Notes: generated by a model from the letters alone, not told the origin. A stretch of 64,000 nucleotides of DNA from Sclerurus mexicanus (GCA_013396755.1 VWZF01002472.1:62642-126641); one strand, 5' to 3'. Numbered from the stretch's first letter, positions 38,880 to 50,642 are shown. Made by a program: numbers and translations.

Positions 38880-40360
38880 CAGTGTGTGTTCATTGATTAA
38901 TTTCTCTTTATCTACATGCTCGGCTCACAAATTCACATTCTTCTACCGAGACCTCCTCCAAACAAGACTCTGTGCCTTGCCCGCAGTGGGAACTTTCTCC
39001 AGCTGATGCCCTTTCCCACCAGAGCTCCTTCCAGCGGGGGTTTTGTGGCAGCTGGGGGGCAGTGGTTCCTGCATCCCTAGAGAAGTATTGCTCCTCCCCT
39101 AACAGCAGCATGCTTTAGGGGCTCAGGACCTGTGTTCTGCTCCAGGGTTGGTGCCTGGGGCGAGGTTTTGGGCAGTGAGCAGTGAGGGACTTGCCCTCAC
39201 CACCAGGGATTGCTGCAGATCATCTTATTCATTGTGCTGAATGAAAAGCAGACACAGTGTTGCTCGACAGGCTCTCACCCTGGGAAACACAACGTTTCTA
39301 ATTGAAACAAAATAAGAGAAATACAAGGGGAGTTTGACTTCATTCCCTCTCCCCCCACCCCCCAAATTACGGAGAGCTCAGACACGATTGCTTACACAAG
39401 CAGTAACCCCTCTGTTTAAATGACAAGTTAAAGCTCCAGGGGTCAGCAGTCAGGGCTGCTTAGAAGTACCACAGTGCTAGGTTTTGATTAATGTGATTTC
39501 TGCAAAGGGAGCTGGTAGAAATGTCTTATTCCCTGTTCTCTCCTTGGCTGCTGTTGTGTAATGCTGTAAGCTGACTGGTTTGTTATATTCCTAGGAGATG
39601 AGAGAAAAGATTGATAAGAAAACATCCCAAAATACATCAGACTTTAGCAGGGTAGAAAATGAGCTTTAGTCTGATACAATGGGTGGAAATGCTTCTTCTC
39701 AAAATCCAGCTGCTATGACATTTTTGTCTGAGTTTGCAGTTTTTATCTGCCTAGGTGACACCACAGCAGTTTCACTACTCTCTCAGCAACCTAGCAAAAT
39801 CCTAGCTATGTTTTAGCACTGCTGCTTACCTGCTGTGGCTCACACGAGAGCTGTTCCACCAGTGTTCTTAATTAAAGCTAAAAATTATTCTCTCTAAAGA
39901 GTCAAGCACACTGTTAGATAAGAGTTTTTATTAAGCAATGGGTATTTATTTTGTTTTGCTTCCTCTTTTTTTTTTAATTTTAGGAGACTCTCTTGGAGAT
40001 ACAACTTCTTCTTTTGCATGCAATTTTCCTGGGAGCACACCCATGCATTTAATTTGATTTTAAACCTTGCTGCACAATCAATAATGCCTCAAGTCTGGAA
40101 GAAAATCTCATGGAAAGTGACTTTAATCTGAGATTTCAAATCAGTATCCCTAAAACTCAGATATGAAATCCCTTTCCCCAAAAAAACTGAGAGCAGTTTG
40201 CTTTTAACCAAAACTGTGTCAAGAAGAGGGCTATATATGTTAGTTAGAACAGCCCCAAATCTGCTTCTGTTCTGAAAAACTACAAAAACAAGGTGTAGAA
40301 AGAACCCAAGCAGTGCTCTCCTTGTCTTTTGAGTCCTACAGGAAAAGGACCCTACAGGAA
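38880..40360. other. Non-coding stretch
   Basis: No gene, repeat family or phase-consistent exon was recognised. The block near 39841-39990 is AT-rich and non-repetitive. Confidence 0.45.
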
Positions 40361-40369
40361 CCATGGAGA

Positions 40370-40672
40370 GAGTCTATTTATAGGGGCATGTAGTGACAAG
40401 ACAAGCAGGAATGGTTTTAAACTGAATAAGAGAGGGTTTAGATTAGATATTCGGAGAAAATTCTTCCCTGTGAGGGTGGACAGGCCCTGGCACAGGCTGG
40501 CCACAGAAGCTGTGGCTGCCCCATCCCTGGAAGTGCTCAAGGGCAGGCTGGACGGAGCTCTGAGCAACCTGGGCTAGTGGAAGTTGTCCCCGCCCATGGC
40601 AGGGGATGGAACTGGATGATGTTTACAGTCCCTTCCAACCCAAACGATCCCATGATCCTATGGTTCTGTATG
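40370..40672 (+). mobile_element. CR1 LINE 3' fragment (about 300 bp)
   Basis: Plus-strand CR1. The end of the polymerase-like region is recognisable (TTAGATTAGATATTCGGAG, TTCTTCCCTGTGAGGGTGGA), as is the GCCCTGGCACAGGCTGGCCA block. The 3' UTR follows, ending in CCTTCCAACCCAAACGATCC and short degenerate ATGATCCTATGGTTCT repeats. It is one of the less diverged CR1 copies here. Confidence 0.92.
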
Positions 40673-41166
40673 TGGACATACACTTCACATGCCAGTGATG
40701 ATCAAGCACCTTTGCCCACACCCTTGGCCTCTAGGTGTCTGTGCTTCTACATGCCTTGAATGGAGAGGGAGAATAGGGGCAGAAAACTCCTCCCTTTATT
40801 GGATCTCTGCCCCGATTTCTTGCAAATTACAGCAGATCTCCCATAGCTTCACACGTTGTGTGACCAGGCCAATGCTATTAATCCATCTTACTGTGTGACC
40901 GCAGCATCCCCATTACTCACTGCCAGAGGCTAGGGATGTGTTCACTTGTACTGGGACTGGGTTCAGCTACTGGCCAGTCTCTGATGGAACTTTCCTTCTT
41001 CTTCTAAACCACCAGATGTGGAGCTTTTAGACTTTTCCTTCACCCTTTGTCCAGATTCATCAATTCTCTTGGTACTCACATCATGGCCTGTTTAGCCCAG
41101 ACTGTCAATTCGTGACTGGTGGAAATCTGGAAGCAATTCTTACTGAGTGTAAAGTACCAGGCTTAC

Positions 41167-41445
41167 ATCCAAGACTTGATGGATGTGACAGTTAATTTCA
41201 AGTGCAGATCTCTCCTTTTGTCTTTTGAACGATTTAAGTTCCTTTCTGTTTAGGTACACTTGAGAAAAATCTCTCCAGAACACTGTAAATTTGCCAGTGG
41301 TGCTCTGCAATAGCTCTGGGTCTTTCTCACACACCTTTGTCATTTCAAAGGGAGGATTTAAGGAGAATGCCTTAGTAAGGGCCTGCCAATATTTTGACAA
41401 GCAGTTCCCACGAAAATTTACTCCTTTAACCTGTGATACCCTCTG
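41167..41445 (-). CDS. Candidate internal exon, unknown protein
   Basis: On the minus strand a polypyrimidine acceptor (CATCTTTTCCAAGTCCTTAG) is followed by exactly 93 open codons, phase 0 to phase 0, and a donor GGAT then GTAAGC. An alternative acceptor 15 bases downstream keeps the frame. The peptide contains GNCLSKYWQALTKAFSL, KDPELLQSTTGKFTVFWRDF and a basic stretch near KSFKRQKERS. The chance of 93 random open codons is small but not negligible over this much sequence. I do not recognise the family. Phase 0 is compatible with the candidates at 48.27 kb upstream and 15.77 kb downstream. Confidence 0.48.
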
Positions 41446-41596
41446 CTAAGGACTTGGAAAAGATGAGGTTGCACAAAAGAGGGATTTGCAAATTATAATC
41501 CACGTGGAGTTTTGACTATGTAGGGTGGGCACCTCTACAACACAATCTACCTTCCCAAAAATATTGTTGGAAATATGTTTTTTGAGGGCAAACCCA

Positions 41597-41700
41597 ATTT
41601 AAAAAAAAAAAAAAAGGCAAAACAACAATCACCACCCCCCCCAACCAAAACCAACCAGCAAAACAAAAAACAAAAACCCAACAAAACAACCAAATACAGC
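41597..41700 (+). repeat. A/C-rich low-complexity tract
   Basis: A poly-A run is followed by an irregular mix of CAAAAC, AACCAAAACC and poly-C elements. It is low complexity with no defined unit. A frame on either strand is only Lys/Gln/Asn or Phe/Cys/Trp repetition. Confidence 0.9.
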
Positions 41701-41704
41701 TTTT

Positions 41705-43600
41705 GGGGTTTTTTTTTCAATTTTAAGGTTGTCAGAAGTAGGGAATTTATCATAACCATGGCTGCAGCTTTCTGATAGATTGCCAGAAATGGGAAATTAA
41801 CATTAGTGCAGCTTGGTAATGGTTTTCTATCCTCACGTTTCAGACTTTGTATGTCACTTTTTGTTTGAGTTTATATCTTCAACTATGCAATTGGACTTTT
41901 TTGTTTGGTAAATAGAAGAGCTCTTGTTTCTCAGATTTCTGTTCCCATGTAGATCAATAATTACAGCCTATCATATAATTATCACCCTCTCCTTATTAAA
42001 CTAAACAGGCTAAGCTGCTTAAGAAGTCCCAAACCTCATTAATTACCCAGTCATTGAGTGCTGATGTGTCGGAAACGAGAGATTCTTCTTGTCATGCCTT
42101 TGGTGCCTTGATTAAATTTCTCTTCACACATGATTTTTTACTAAACCGATGCTCACCCGGTGGTTCTGCTTTGCCACCATGTTGCCCTCCTGAAAAATTC
42201 AGTCAGGTTTACTTCCTTTGGGGACAGGTTATCCTGTGCACAGATTTCTGTCTACACACAAGTTGGAGCATCAAAACTGAATTCCTTGCACTTAACAGGT
42301 GTGCATCGCTTCCAGAGCTTGTGGCTGTCTACGTTCCTCTTCCTAATTCAGAAATTATTTTCAATCAGTAGCCTCAAATTCCTCAAAAGTCCCAAAATTT
42401 CCTGAGTGCGAGACTGTGATGTTAATGCTGGGGCACACCAGTGCAACTGAATGGTCTGTATGATTTGAGTTGCACTACGAGGCTCAGCCCCAGGAGAAGA
42501 GACCACTGCTGTGGTCTCAGTGTTTGTCTTGGGCTGAATGTTGTTTTCCTTTTCCATAGAGTGAACTTTGCAACATGTGTGACCTCTCTTGGGTAGTCAG
42601 ATTGCTGTTTTGAACGCAGACTTGACCATCTCAAGGTTTCCACTGGGCAACCACCAACAGTTTTGTTCCATACCACCCTCTTCTCTTTTTGATGAAGTAT
42701 CTCATCAGTTATTCTTTGCTTCCTAACAATGACTTCTGGCTGTGCAGAATTCCCCAGACCATCTTCCCACAGCCTGTGGGCCTCTGGTGACCCCCACAAC
42801 AAAAAACACCATCCCCCTGTCCCCTTGGTTGCCAAGGCCACCTCCATACCTTCTTTTCTCCATGGCTCATTCTTCACTGCTTTGAATTTGGGAGGGCACT
42901 GGTGCTTCAAAAGCATCTTTCGCCCTTCCATTTTTACGGACTTTATCTTGATTTTAACTAGTGGGTGAATTCAGGCAAATGGTGAAGAAACTGCCGTATA
43001 CTGTGTGGATTCACTGTAAATATCTTTGCATGTTTTCTGATGCATTATAGAAGATAACGCTACCCTGCAAAGTGTTCAGTGTATACAAATGGGGAAGAAA
43101 GAAAGGGACAAGGGAGCCCGAGGGAAAATTGAGGTATTTTCTTTGGAAAGAGCTGTAATACAGAGCTCCTTGGAGCTGCCTCCTGCACGGCCTGTGCTGT
43201 GTCATGGCCATGTGCACAGCAGAGATTTCAGCTGCCACTGCCTGACACAGCTGCACCATCACGGCCAAATCAGAGCCCTGATTGCATCAGTTTCACTTAA
43301 TTTCATTTCTTGATTTAGGGAAAGAGGAAACAACATGAACATGATGTTCCCTTCCTCTTTCTGACAAGGCAATTATACTGAACTAATTCTTCTTAAGACC
43401 TGTCTTATTTGTTTCTGGTTTTCAGTAGTACATTTGACCGTGTTGCTGAGATTTGTTGTTTGGTTTTTTTCCTGGGAGAAGCTCCCCTTAACTCCTTGAC
43501 TTAATTATTCCTGACTCCTTTGGATGTCAGGTTTTGCAAACAGCAGCTGTAAGCTTCAATGCTGCAAAGGGAATAGTTAGGGGTATGTACTGATTACGGT
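41705..43600. other. Mostly non-coding stretch
   Basis: Minus-strand open frames at 42348-42557 and 42422-42931 overlap in different frames, and neither has a well-placed splice pair. A 33-base minus-strand exon-like piece lies at 42157-42189 (acceptor GAATTTTTCAG, donor GTGAGC). I do not call any of them. Confidence 0.35.
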
Positions 43601-43604
43601 CATA

Positions 43605-44215
43605 AATCACAGAATCAGAGAATGGGTTAGAAGCAATCTTAAAGATCATTTAGTGCCGATCCCTCCCACCACGGGCAGGTTCACCTCCTACTAGACCAGG
43701 TTGCTCAAGGACTTTTCTAGCCTGGTCTTGAACACTGTCAGGGTTGGGGCATCCACAACCTCCCTGGGAAACCTGTTTCAGTACCTCACCACCCTCACAG
43801 TAAAGAATTTCTTCCTAATACCTAACCTGAATTTCTCCTCTTCAGTTTGTACCCATTACTCTCTCTCCTGATGAACAGTCCCTCTCCAGCTTCCCTGTAG
43901 CCCCTTCAGATACTGGAAGTTTCTCTGAGGTCTTCACACAACCTTCTCTTCTCCAGGCTGAACAGCCCCAACTTTCTCAGCCTGTCTCTGTAGGGGAGGT
44001 GCTCCAGTCCTCTTACCAACTTCATGGTCCCCTCTGACTTGCTCCAACAGTCCCATGTCCTTCTTGTGTTGGGGGCACCTCAACTGTGCACGGTATTCCA
44101 GGGGGTCTCACAAGAGCAGAGTAGAGGGGAAGAATCACTTCCTTCGACCTGCTGGCCACAATCTTCAGACAGTGAGCATAAAACCCCTTCAATTCAGGAC
44201 TGCAGATATTTCCTC
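43605..44215 (-). mobile_element. CR1 LINE 3' fragment (about 600 bp)
   Basis: The reverse complement of a CR1 3' end. It starts with the terminal repeats (AATCACAGAATCAGAGAATGG on this strand), then the CAGGTTGCTCAAGGACTTTT block, and the CACAGTAAAGAATTTCTTCC block of the polymerase end. CTTCTCTTCCCAGGCTG-like and GGTGCTCCAGTCCTC blocks follow further in. It is the longest typical CR1 in the window. No intact open frame remains. Confidence 0.92.
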
Positions 44216-44828
44216 TTATCTCAGTGACACATAAAAGCACAGCTTAAGCAAAAACTGTCTTTTCTGTCTCATCCCCTGCTGGTGGCACGAAACTCCCTAC
44301 ACAGCTACAGTACTTGATAGTCCAACATTGCTGGTGAAGCTTTGAAAACCTATTAATCCTCCAAACCCCAGCCACCCAGTCCTGCTGAACCTTCTAATTA
44401 TGGTCAGTGCCAAGGTTCCTATTGCTTTAATAGGTGTCAAATTGGGCTCACAAGGAGGAAGTTTGAGTAAAAACCAGCTCCATGCAGACATGACTGTGAG
44501 AAGGTGTCTGTACTCCAATAAACACGGGGTTTTGTCTTCCCAATAAACAAGGCCTGTCTGTATCCACAGGGCCAAGGGCACTGCTGGGTGAGACAGGCCA
44601 GTTATCAGCAGCTAGAAATGCATGAGAGCAGGGTAGGTTCAGTACATAGAACATCCCTAAGTGAATTTAGCATTGCCTTTCCATTTTATGAGAGAGGTTG
44701 CCACAGTGGGGAGATGTGGGAGAATTTACTTAAAAGCCACTCAAAAGGCACAGGAGGCATTTTTCAGGCACAGATGCCACGCTGTATTTTGTAATCAAAT
44801 AATTAACACCCACTAAAACCTAGAAAGA

Positions 44829-44870
44829 CTATTTACCTACCTCTAACCAAGCTTAGAGGTAGGTAAATAG
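44829..44870. repeat. Perfect 18-bp inverted repeat with 6-base loop
   Basis: The left arm CTATTTACCTACCTCTAA (44829-44846) and right arm TTAGAGGTAGGTAAATAG (44853-44870) are exact reverse complements around the loop CCAAGC. The DNA or an RNA from it could fold into an 18-bp hairpin. Bases just outside the arms do not pair. It matches no repeat end that I know. Confidence 0.95.
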
Positions 44871-44874
44871 ACGT

Positions 44875-46790
44875 GGAGATGTTGGTGTGCATCATTCACA
44901 GATTTAATGAGTGCTACCACAGCAGAACCCAGGAGTCCTGAGCAATTAAAACCGAGGAAAAATTGCAGAAAGCAGAGTGGATTTATTTTTAAAGCCTCTA
45001 AAGAGTAACTGAAAACATCTCCTTTCTTAAGTATGTCTTAAATTTAGAGCAAGGCAAATAATCCATACTCATAACAGACTATCTTGGGATCTTTCTGTCT
45101 TCTTGTTTCTCCCTCTTGGCATAATTTGAGCCAGTCTCATGCCTTCTAACGAGCTGTCTCCCAGTTGGAAGTGGCATCTTCTACAGTTTTTCTCAAAAAC
45201 CCATGTTCAGACTGTCTTATGAAACACTCTAATCATCAGTACTTGTTCTGTAAACTGCATGGTGGATGGAATATATTGTAAGGAGGCAATATCTTGTTGA
45301 TTACCAAAAAAAAAAAAAAGAAAATCAGGATATTAATTTCTACTCTCTACCTCTGCCATAGTTTTAACAGTCCTTTGAGTAGAAAACTGGTCTGTACATC
45401 CATGCAAGAAAAGCTGGTTGATACAGGATAGGTTGAAACATGAGCCTGTATCCTATCTTTACATTTCAACAGCCAGCATTTTAAAAGCTCTGCTGGTAGG
45501 AATATTCCAATGTCAAACTCTGTATGAGGAAAGAAAGTCCTTTCTTATAGGCAATAGTTTTTCATGGATTGCAAATTGTGGTACCCAAGAATTCTAATTT
45601 TGAATCCACAGTCACTACAATCATGATTTAAGGCATAGTTGAATACTCACTGATTTAAATAATCAACCTTCAGCTTTTTTTTTTTTTTGATCCTTCATCT
45701 TTTTGCTATTTTCATTTGGAAAAGTTGTTTATTACTGCATTAAAACCATTAAAACAGGTCACTTTGCAATCATGTACAATTATACACTATGCCATATGTC
45801 ATTCTTGCAAACAGGATCTGTGTATTTATTTACTAAAATAATTACCTACCTTAGCATACCTTTATCCAAATACTTAATTTTTGCATTCCTAATTAACTGA
45901 GTGACATAATTTCAGTAAAAAAAGAAATATAATTTGATACTAACTTGTGCCAAGCACTTTTAATAAAGAATGGAACTCAGAAATATGTAGGAAGTCAATA
46001 TTTTATATTCTTGATTTATTTTCTGTAGAACCTTCTCTGGTACCTGTCTGCATTTAAATTATTAGACAAGGAAAGATTATCCACTTCTTTCTTCTAAAGT
46101 AACAACTTCACAAAGATTTTTTTCAGATATTCTAATTGCTCAAATAATTGGACTTCCTATTTTAAGATTTTGCCAACATTTTGTTCAGTTACTGGGTGAG
46201 GAAATCTTTCAACTACACTTATTCTAGTACTGAACAGCTGTTGACTTATTATTTTGCATGTATTCCTTTTTTTTTCTGCTTCATGTTTCAATGATACAAC
46301 TACTGATATTCATTGTTTAAACGCACCATAAAGAAATGGGATATTACTCTTTCTTGATGAACGCCCATAATGTACACTGCAAGACGCATAATTCAAGCAA
46401 TATTGTAATTTTTCTTCTCCTCCAAATCTTAATTAAAATTAATTAGTGCACACGCTGTGCAGCTGTGTCCAGTTCCTCACTTCCAAGCACCCGCTAAAGG
46501 CACGCTCAGCACTGGGGGCTGCTGTGTGGTAATGAGCGTCTGCAGTTCATCCCTATCTCCTGGCTCTACCTGGATCCTCGTTTGGCACAGGGAAGCATCT
46601 GGAATTGCCCGGGGGCATCAGCCACTGCACTTCGCACTTCGACATGGGAATCCCATGGTTTCTGGTGGGAAGCCCCATGATAGCCCAGCCTCCAAAAAGT
46701 CTCTAAATAGCAGGACTCCTGAGGCTGTGCTGCCTCCAGAAACACGCACAAAGTGTGTCTCATCTCAAAAACCATTCATCAGGGAATATG
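44875..46790. other. AT-rich non-coding stretch
   Basis: Strongly AT-rich sequence with T and A homopolymers (for example about 45676-45689). No exon-like segment or named repeat was found. Confidence 0.5.
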
Positions 46791-46792
46791 CA

Positions 46793-46903
46793 GCATTATT
46801 ATTATTATTATTGCCATAATTATTGTTATTGTTGCTGTTGTCGTTGTTGCTGCTATTACCATTATCTTTATCATTGTTATTGTTCTTATTGTTATTAGAT
46901 AAT
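46793..46903 (+). repeat. Imperfect ATT/GTT trinucleotide microsatellite
   Basis: Begins with five ATT units and continues as a degenerate three-base-periodic tract of ATT, GTT, GCT and CTT to about 46903. The preserved periodicity with mixed units suggests an old expanded repeat. Open frames over it are simple-sequence artefacts rich in Ile and Thr. Confidence 0.9.
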
Positions 46904-46909
46904 CTTGCC

Positions 46910-48260
46910 CAGGACTGTGTTTGAGAAAAACAAATTCCAATCCCCCAGTGCAGTGCAGCATTGCTGAATCCAAGGCACCATACAAGGCTTCTGTGCCTTT
47001 AGTGGTGGTTGATTTAGTCCCTCACGTGTGTGTACATCTGTGGGTACCTCCTGTGGTGATTTCAGCAGCTCAGTTTCCTCTCAGAGGTCTTTGGTGAGGC
47101 CAGTGAAGAAGGATTGATGTGTGGGGCGGTGATCTTTGGCATGCAGCTTCTTGCTAGAATCTTCTCCATTCTTCAAGTGATAATTGGGTGAATCCTGACT
47201 TATAAATAAAGCTATGCAAAAGAAGGTCTCTGTTTTCAGATTGTGTGCCTTGCGGGTGTGTTACAGAAGAGAAATATCTTCTGCTTCTTGCAGTGCCTTT
47301 ATTGGTGTCTCCTGGCAAATATCAAAATGCCATGTCAAATCTGCAACATCCAGCGTCCCTTCCGGAGTGTTAACACACGGAGATCTTCTGGAAGATCTGC
47401 ACATGTCCACTCATCCGTTTGATTTGATTCAGTTTGTATTGCAGAGCAATTTCCTGGGAAGGTTTCAGCTGGCCTCCTGTTCCCTTCTGCCTGTCCTTTC
47501 TCACATGGTTATTGACATAGTGTTACTAGTGAAGTCAACTCTTAGACATGATGCTGCTCTACTCAAAATCTATTGCCTCTGTGTTTCTTTGGATTTGCTT
47601 GAGTTGAGCTCTGAAATGTTAATTATTAATTAGATCCTTGCCAACAGATTATCTATAGCAAGTATTTTAGAAACAAGTTATCTACACATACTTTTTCTCC
47701 CCCTCTTGAAATGGTTTACAATGGGAAGTGTTTCTTCCACGAATTCTTCAAATACTGACTTTCATAGTAAGTCTCACTGTGAAGTCAGTCACAGTTCTTG
47801 CACCTGGATTAATGGATATCAATTTCTAACCAGAATTTCTAACCAGAAAACATTTGCACTATGGAGCACTTTCTAATCTAAACTCCAGACTAACAGACAC
47901 ACACTTAGCTTGCTATAATGACCTCTTCATTCTCAGTGAAGATATGGGAGCAAGCACAATGATACCAGGCTTTGGGAGCCCCAATCTCCTCACTGAAACT
48001 TGGGGAGCACCTGTTGTCCATTTCCTTTGCAGCAGATTCCTTTACTTGGGCATTCAATTCCTGTGTATTACACTTACCAGCACTTCATGAATTCCAGGTT
48101 CTTTCAAATATGGTTGGTTGTTGGTTTTTTTTCTTTTCAGCTGAGAGCAGAGACAGTCTGCTTCATATGATGATGCACTTGGATCTGCCTCAGAGACTCC
48201 CTGTCAGTAATTGCTGCTTTTCTCTTCTGACACAAATACATCCAAACATTTCTTCTGCAG
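46910..48260. other. Stretch with ambiguous minus-strand coding-like sequence
   Basis: Around 47300-47515 all three minus-strand frames are open over overlapping parts and give protein-like readings, so the true frame, if any, cannot be chosen. A plausible acceptor (AAACCTTCCCAG near 47465) has no good donor partner. A 13-bp direct repeat (AATTTCTAACCAG) lies at 47821-47846. No exon is called. Confidence 0.35.
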
Positions 48261-48266
48261 ACATAC

Positions 48267-48333
48267 TAAAGCACTGCTGATGAGACCAAATCTGCCATGC
48301 CCGACTATCATTTCCATCCCTGGCAAATCCAGG
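48267..48333 (-). CDS. Candidate exon, unknown protein (3' limit uncertain)
   Basis: Minus-strand reading from an acceptor ending GTTACAG: one base then 22 codons to a donor-like GTATGT. The peptide includes GMEMIVGHGRFGLISSAL. The frame stays open for another 20 codons, and a second possible donor lies nine codons further on. The one-base entry fits the two-base end of the exon at 48793-48885. The acceptor lacks a good pyrimidine tract, which lowers confidence. The product is not recognised. Confidence 0.28.
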
Positions 48334-48792
48334 CTGTAACATGACTGTGGAACTTGTGTTTCTCAGAACTTGTGTTTTGTGAGTGTAGATTTTGAAGCAG
48401 TGATACAACAGCCATGGCATTTCTAAGGCTGTGTGAATTACAAATTCTTTTCATGCTCCTGTGGGGAGGTATGTCCACTGGCTCCTTTCTCTTCTCCACT
48501 TAGCCTCACATATGTGACAATTACATAGAAATCTGCAATAAAACGTGGTACGTATTCTAAACTGCACAGAAATTCACAGGTATTATATAAACCAGAGCAT
48601 CAGTAACAGATGTACAGACCAAACATTCAATTTTCATTTCATTGTCCTGGGAAAATTACTCATGTGTAATGATTAACACATAGAGAAAGACCACAAAACC
48701 ACATGAATAAGCCTGACTAGCAGAAATGTTGCCACAACCTTCATAATAGTTCCCACCTGAGTTTGGGGGCTTATCTAGCACTGTTAGCTTAC

Positions 48793-48885
48793 GACATGAA
48801 TGGGTGGCACAAATAGGGTCTGGTTTTCCCCTCGGATACATTGTCATTATGCCAGTCTGACTCCACTAGTGTTACCAAACCACAC
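48793..48885 (-). CDS. Candidate internal exon, unknown protein
   Basis: A strong minus-strand acceptor (CCTTGTTTTCTCAG) is followed by one base, 30 open codons and two bases, then a donor GTAAGC. The peptide includes VESDWHNDNVSEG and ends HPFM. The phase fits the candidates on both sides. No homology is recognised. One other frame is open over part of the interval, so the frame choice depends on the phase chain. Confidence 0.35.
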
Positions 48886-49108
48886 CTGAGAAAACAAGGA
48901 GTCAGCTCCATAAATCAGGGATCGTCTGATGACAGATAATATTGGGCAATCATCTCTGGCCTCATTCTTACATTAATAAATCAACACAGATATATGGCAC
49001 ACACTGCAGTACCGCTAAATCTTTGTCCTTTTAAAACCATGTTTATTGAGTTTCAGGCTGGCAAAGCTATGGATTACTCCAGGAAAGCATTTTTAAGTGT
49101 ATCAAAAC

Positions 49109-49236
49109 CACAGTGGGAAAGCATAACCCTTTCCATGTAACAGCAGCTCACTGAGCTGCAAATGCTTCAGAAACCAGGCAAAAGCAACTTCTTCCACACA
49201 GAGGTAAGAAATCAAGTTTTCATCTATATCAGGGAT
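49109..49236 (-). CDS. Candidate internal exon, unknown protein
   Basis: The minus-strand frame is open over about 50 codons with a protein-like reading that includes DIDENLISYLCVEEVAFAWF and HLQLSELLLHGKGYAFPL. Taken from the acceptor GTGTGCCAG it starts in phase 0 and ends with two bases before GTTTTG. Both splice sites are weak: no pyrimidine tract precedes the acceptor, and the donor is poor. The coding-like content and compatible phases are the only support. The product is not recognised. Confidence 0.28.
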
Positions 49237-49761
49237 CTGGCACACTGCAGTCTTTTATCTTTTCGTGGTTTACATGTTTATACATAACAGGGCAGCCTGC
49301 CAGCAGCTCTGGCCAAAAGCAGCAGCGACGACTGAGTGGGTTGGTTTTTGCTGGAGCAGCACACGAAATAGGCAGGTTGGTTTGTCAACATCCAGTTGTA
49401 AATCTGGAGGCACTGCCTGCAGTGCTGACCACCACTATAAACACAGCAAGACCAAATGGTGTGTGAGTGCTACAAGAGATAGAAAACAAGGTACTGCAGC
49501 TGACAGAGAAGCTCTCCTAATGCATTCCCAAAGCTGAGGGACCTCATTTGCATTCACATTTTGGCCCACATCCACCATTTCAGCAATGCAAAGGAAAATC
49601 AATTGACTAAGCTTCCAGAATTACTTTAAAGACTCAAATAATGTGAAATCAGTTTCCTACGTCTATGGTGACTATCAGGAAACTCAGAATTAATAATCCC
49701 CTCAGAGCTGAGTAAACTCAGCTCTGGCAGAGTTCAAGAAGTTCTCGGATACATGGTGGAA

Positions 49762-49852
49762 TTGTTGGGGTGACCTGTGCAGAGCCAGGAGTTGGATTCG
49801 ATGATCTTGATGGGTCCCTTCCAACTCAGCATATCCGATGATTCTGTTTCCT
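49762..49852 (+). mobile_element. CR1 LINE 3' tail fragment
   Basis: GAGCCAGGAGTTGGATTCGA, then GATGATCTTGATGGGTCCCT, then TCCAACTCAGCATATCCGAT and GATTCTGTTT form a CR1 3' terminus on the plus strand. The CAGGAGTTGGA variant marks a different CR1 subfamily from the copies at 26.8 and 40.4 kb. Confidence 0.88.
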
Positions 49853-50289
49853 TGACCGTATGTGTTTAGTAGGGTTTCATTATCCCATTATTCTTTGTAT
49901 AGGTGTCTTCTAAAGGTGAACTCAGTCTTTGGTCTGGGTACTGTGGCCTGGGTACTGGGCACAACTCATAACCTTTCAGAAGGCAGTTGACAGAACAGGA
50001 CACTAACACATCTTTCCATACATGCAAGCAAGAAAATAAGTTCGTTAAAGGAAACCAAATAAAGAGATAATCAAAGCTGAACCTAAGGCTTTATCTTTGT
50101 AAATGAAAATCATTGTGAGTGCATTACAAGATCCCTTAATTTTATTTGAGATGGTTATGTAGCCCTTGGACCTGATAAAAGAGCACTCTCCAGGGTCCCT
50201 TCCAGACCCACACTTCTGCAGTCACACAACACAACACGTACTGGACTCATTTCACACTCAACATCTAACATACAGATATTTACACTCAC

Positions 50290-50398
50290 TGCACTGCCTG
50301 AGTTATCTATGGAAAACAGGCCTGGCAAGGACAGCAAGTCTTGTTTGGGCTTCTGAGGTGGAAAATAAACTGCTAAGAGAGGTGGTGAATACAAACTG
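50290..50398 (-). CDS. Candidate internal exon, unknown protein
   Basis: A minus-strand acceptor with a good pyrimidine tract (TTTAACCCCTCTTAG) is followed by one base and 36 codons in phase, ending at a strong donor (AGTGCA, then GTGAGT). The peptide includes VYFPPQKPKQDLLSLPGLFS and ends DNSGSA. The one-base entry fits the two-base end of the exon at 50643-50807, and joining them makes a serine codon. The intron between would be 244 bases. The protein is not recognised. This and its upstream neighbour are the best pair in the 48-54 kb group. Confidence 0.45.
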
Positions 50399-50642
50399 CT
50401 AAGAGGGGTTAAACCAAAGTAGCATTTATCCAGCATTTCTTCAGATCCAATTACCTATAGGACAGTGATTCTGCTTTCCTTGCACAGAAAAACTCCCACT
50501 AACATTAAAGGGTACTTTTTTCCTTGAAAAGTTGTATAAAATACAGCCCTTAGACTACAGGGAAAATATGCAATTTCAGTAAAATCATGAGTGTTTGGTT
50601 CAGCTCCAAGTGCCTTGTGAGAAGAACAGAACTAAAATTCAC

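Noticed and set aside
42157..42189. 33-base phase 0-0 minus-strand micro-exon with good acceptor and GTGAGC donor
   Set aside because: Same reason; no homology or junction evidence.
42348..42931. Overlapping minus-strand frames of 69 and 169 codons
   Set aside because: They use different frames over the same bases and lack a coherent splice pair or start context.
46779..46985. Minus-strand Ile/Thr-rich frame
   Set aside because: It is a direct translation of the trinucleotide microsatellite.
47214..47633. 139-codon plus-strand open frame
   Set aside because: Hydrophobic and cysteine-rich chance composition, no splice signals, and on the opposite strand to the stronger signal.
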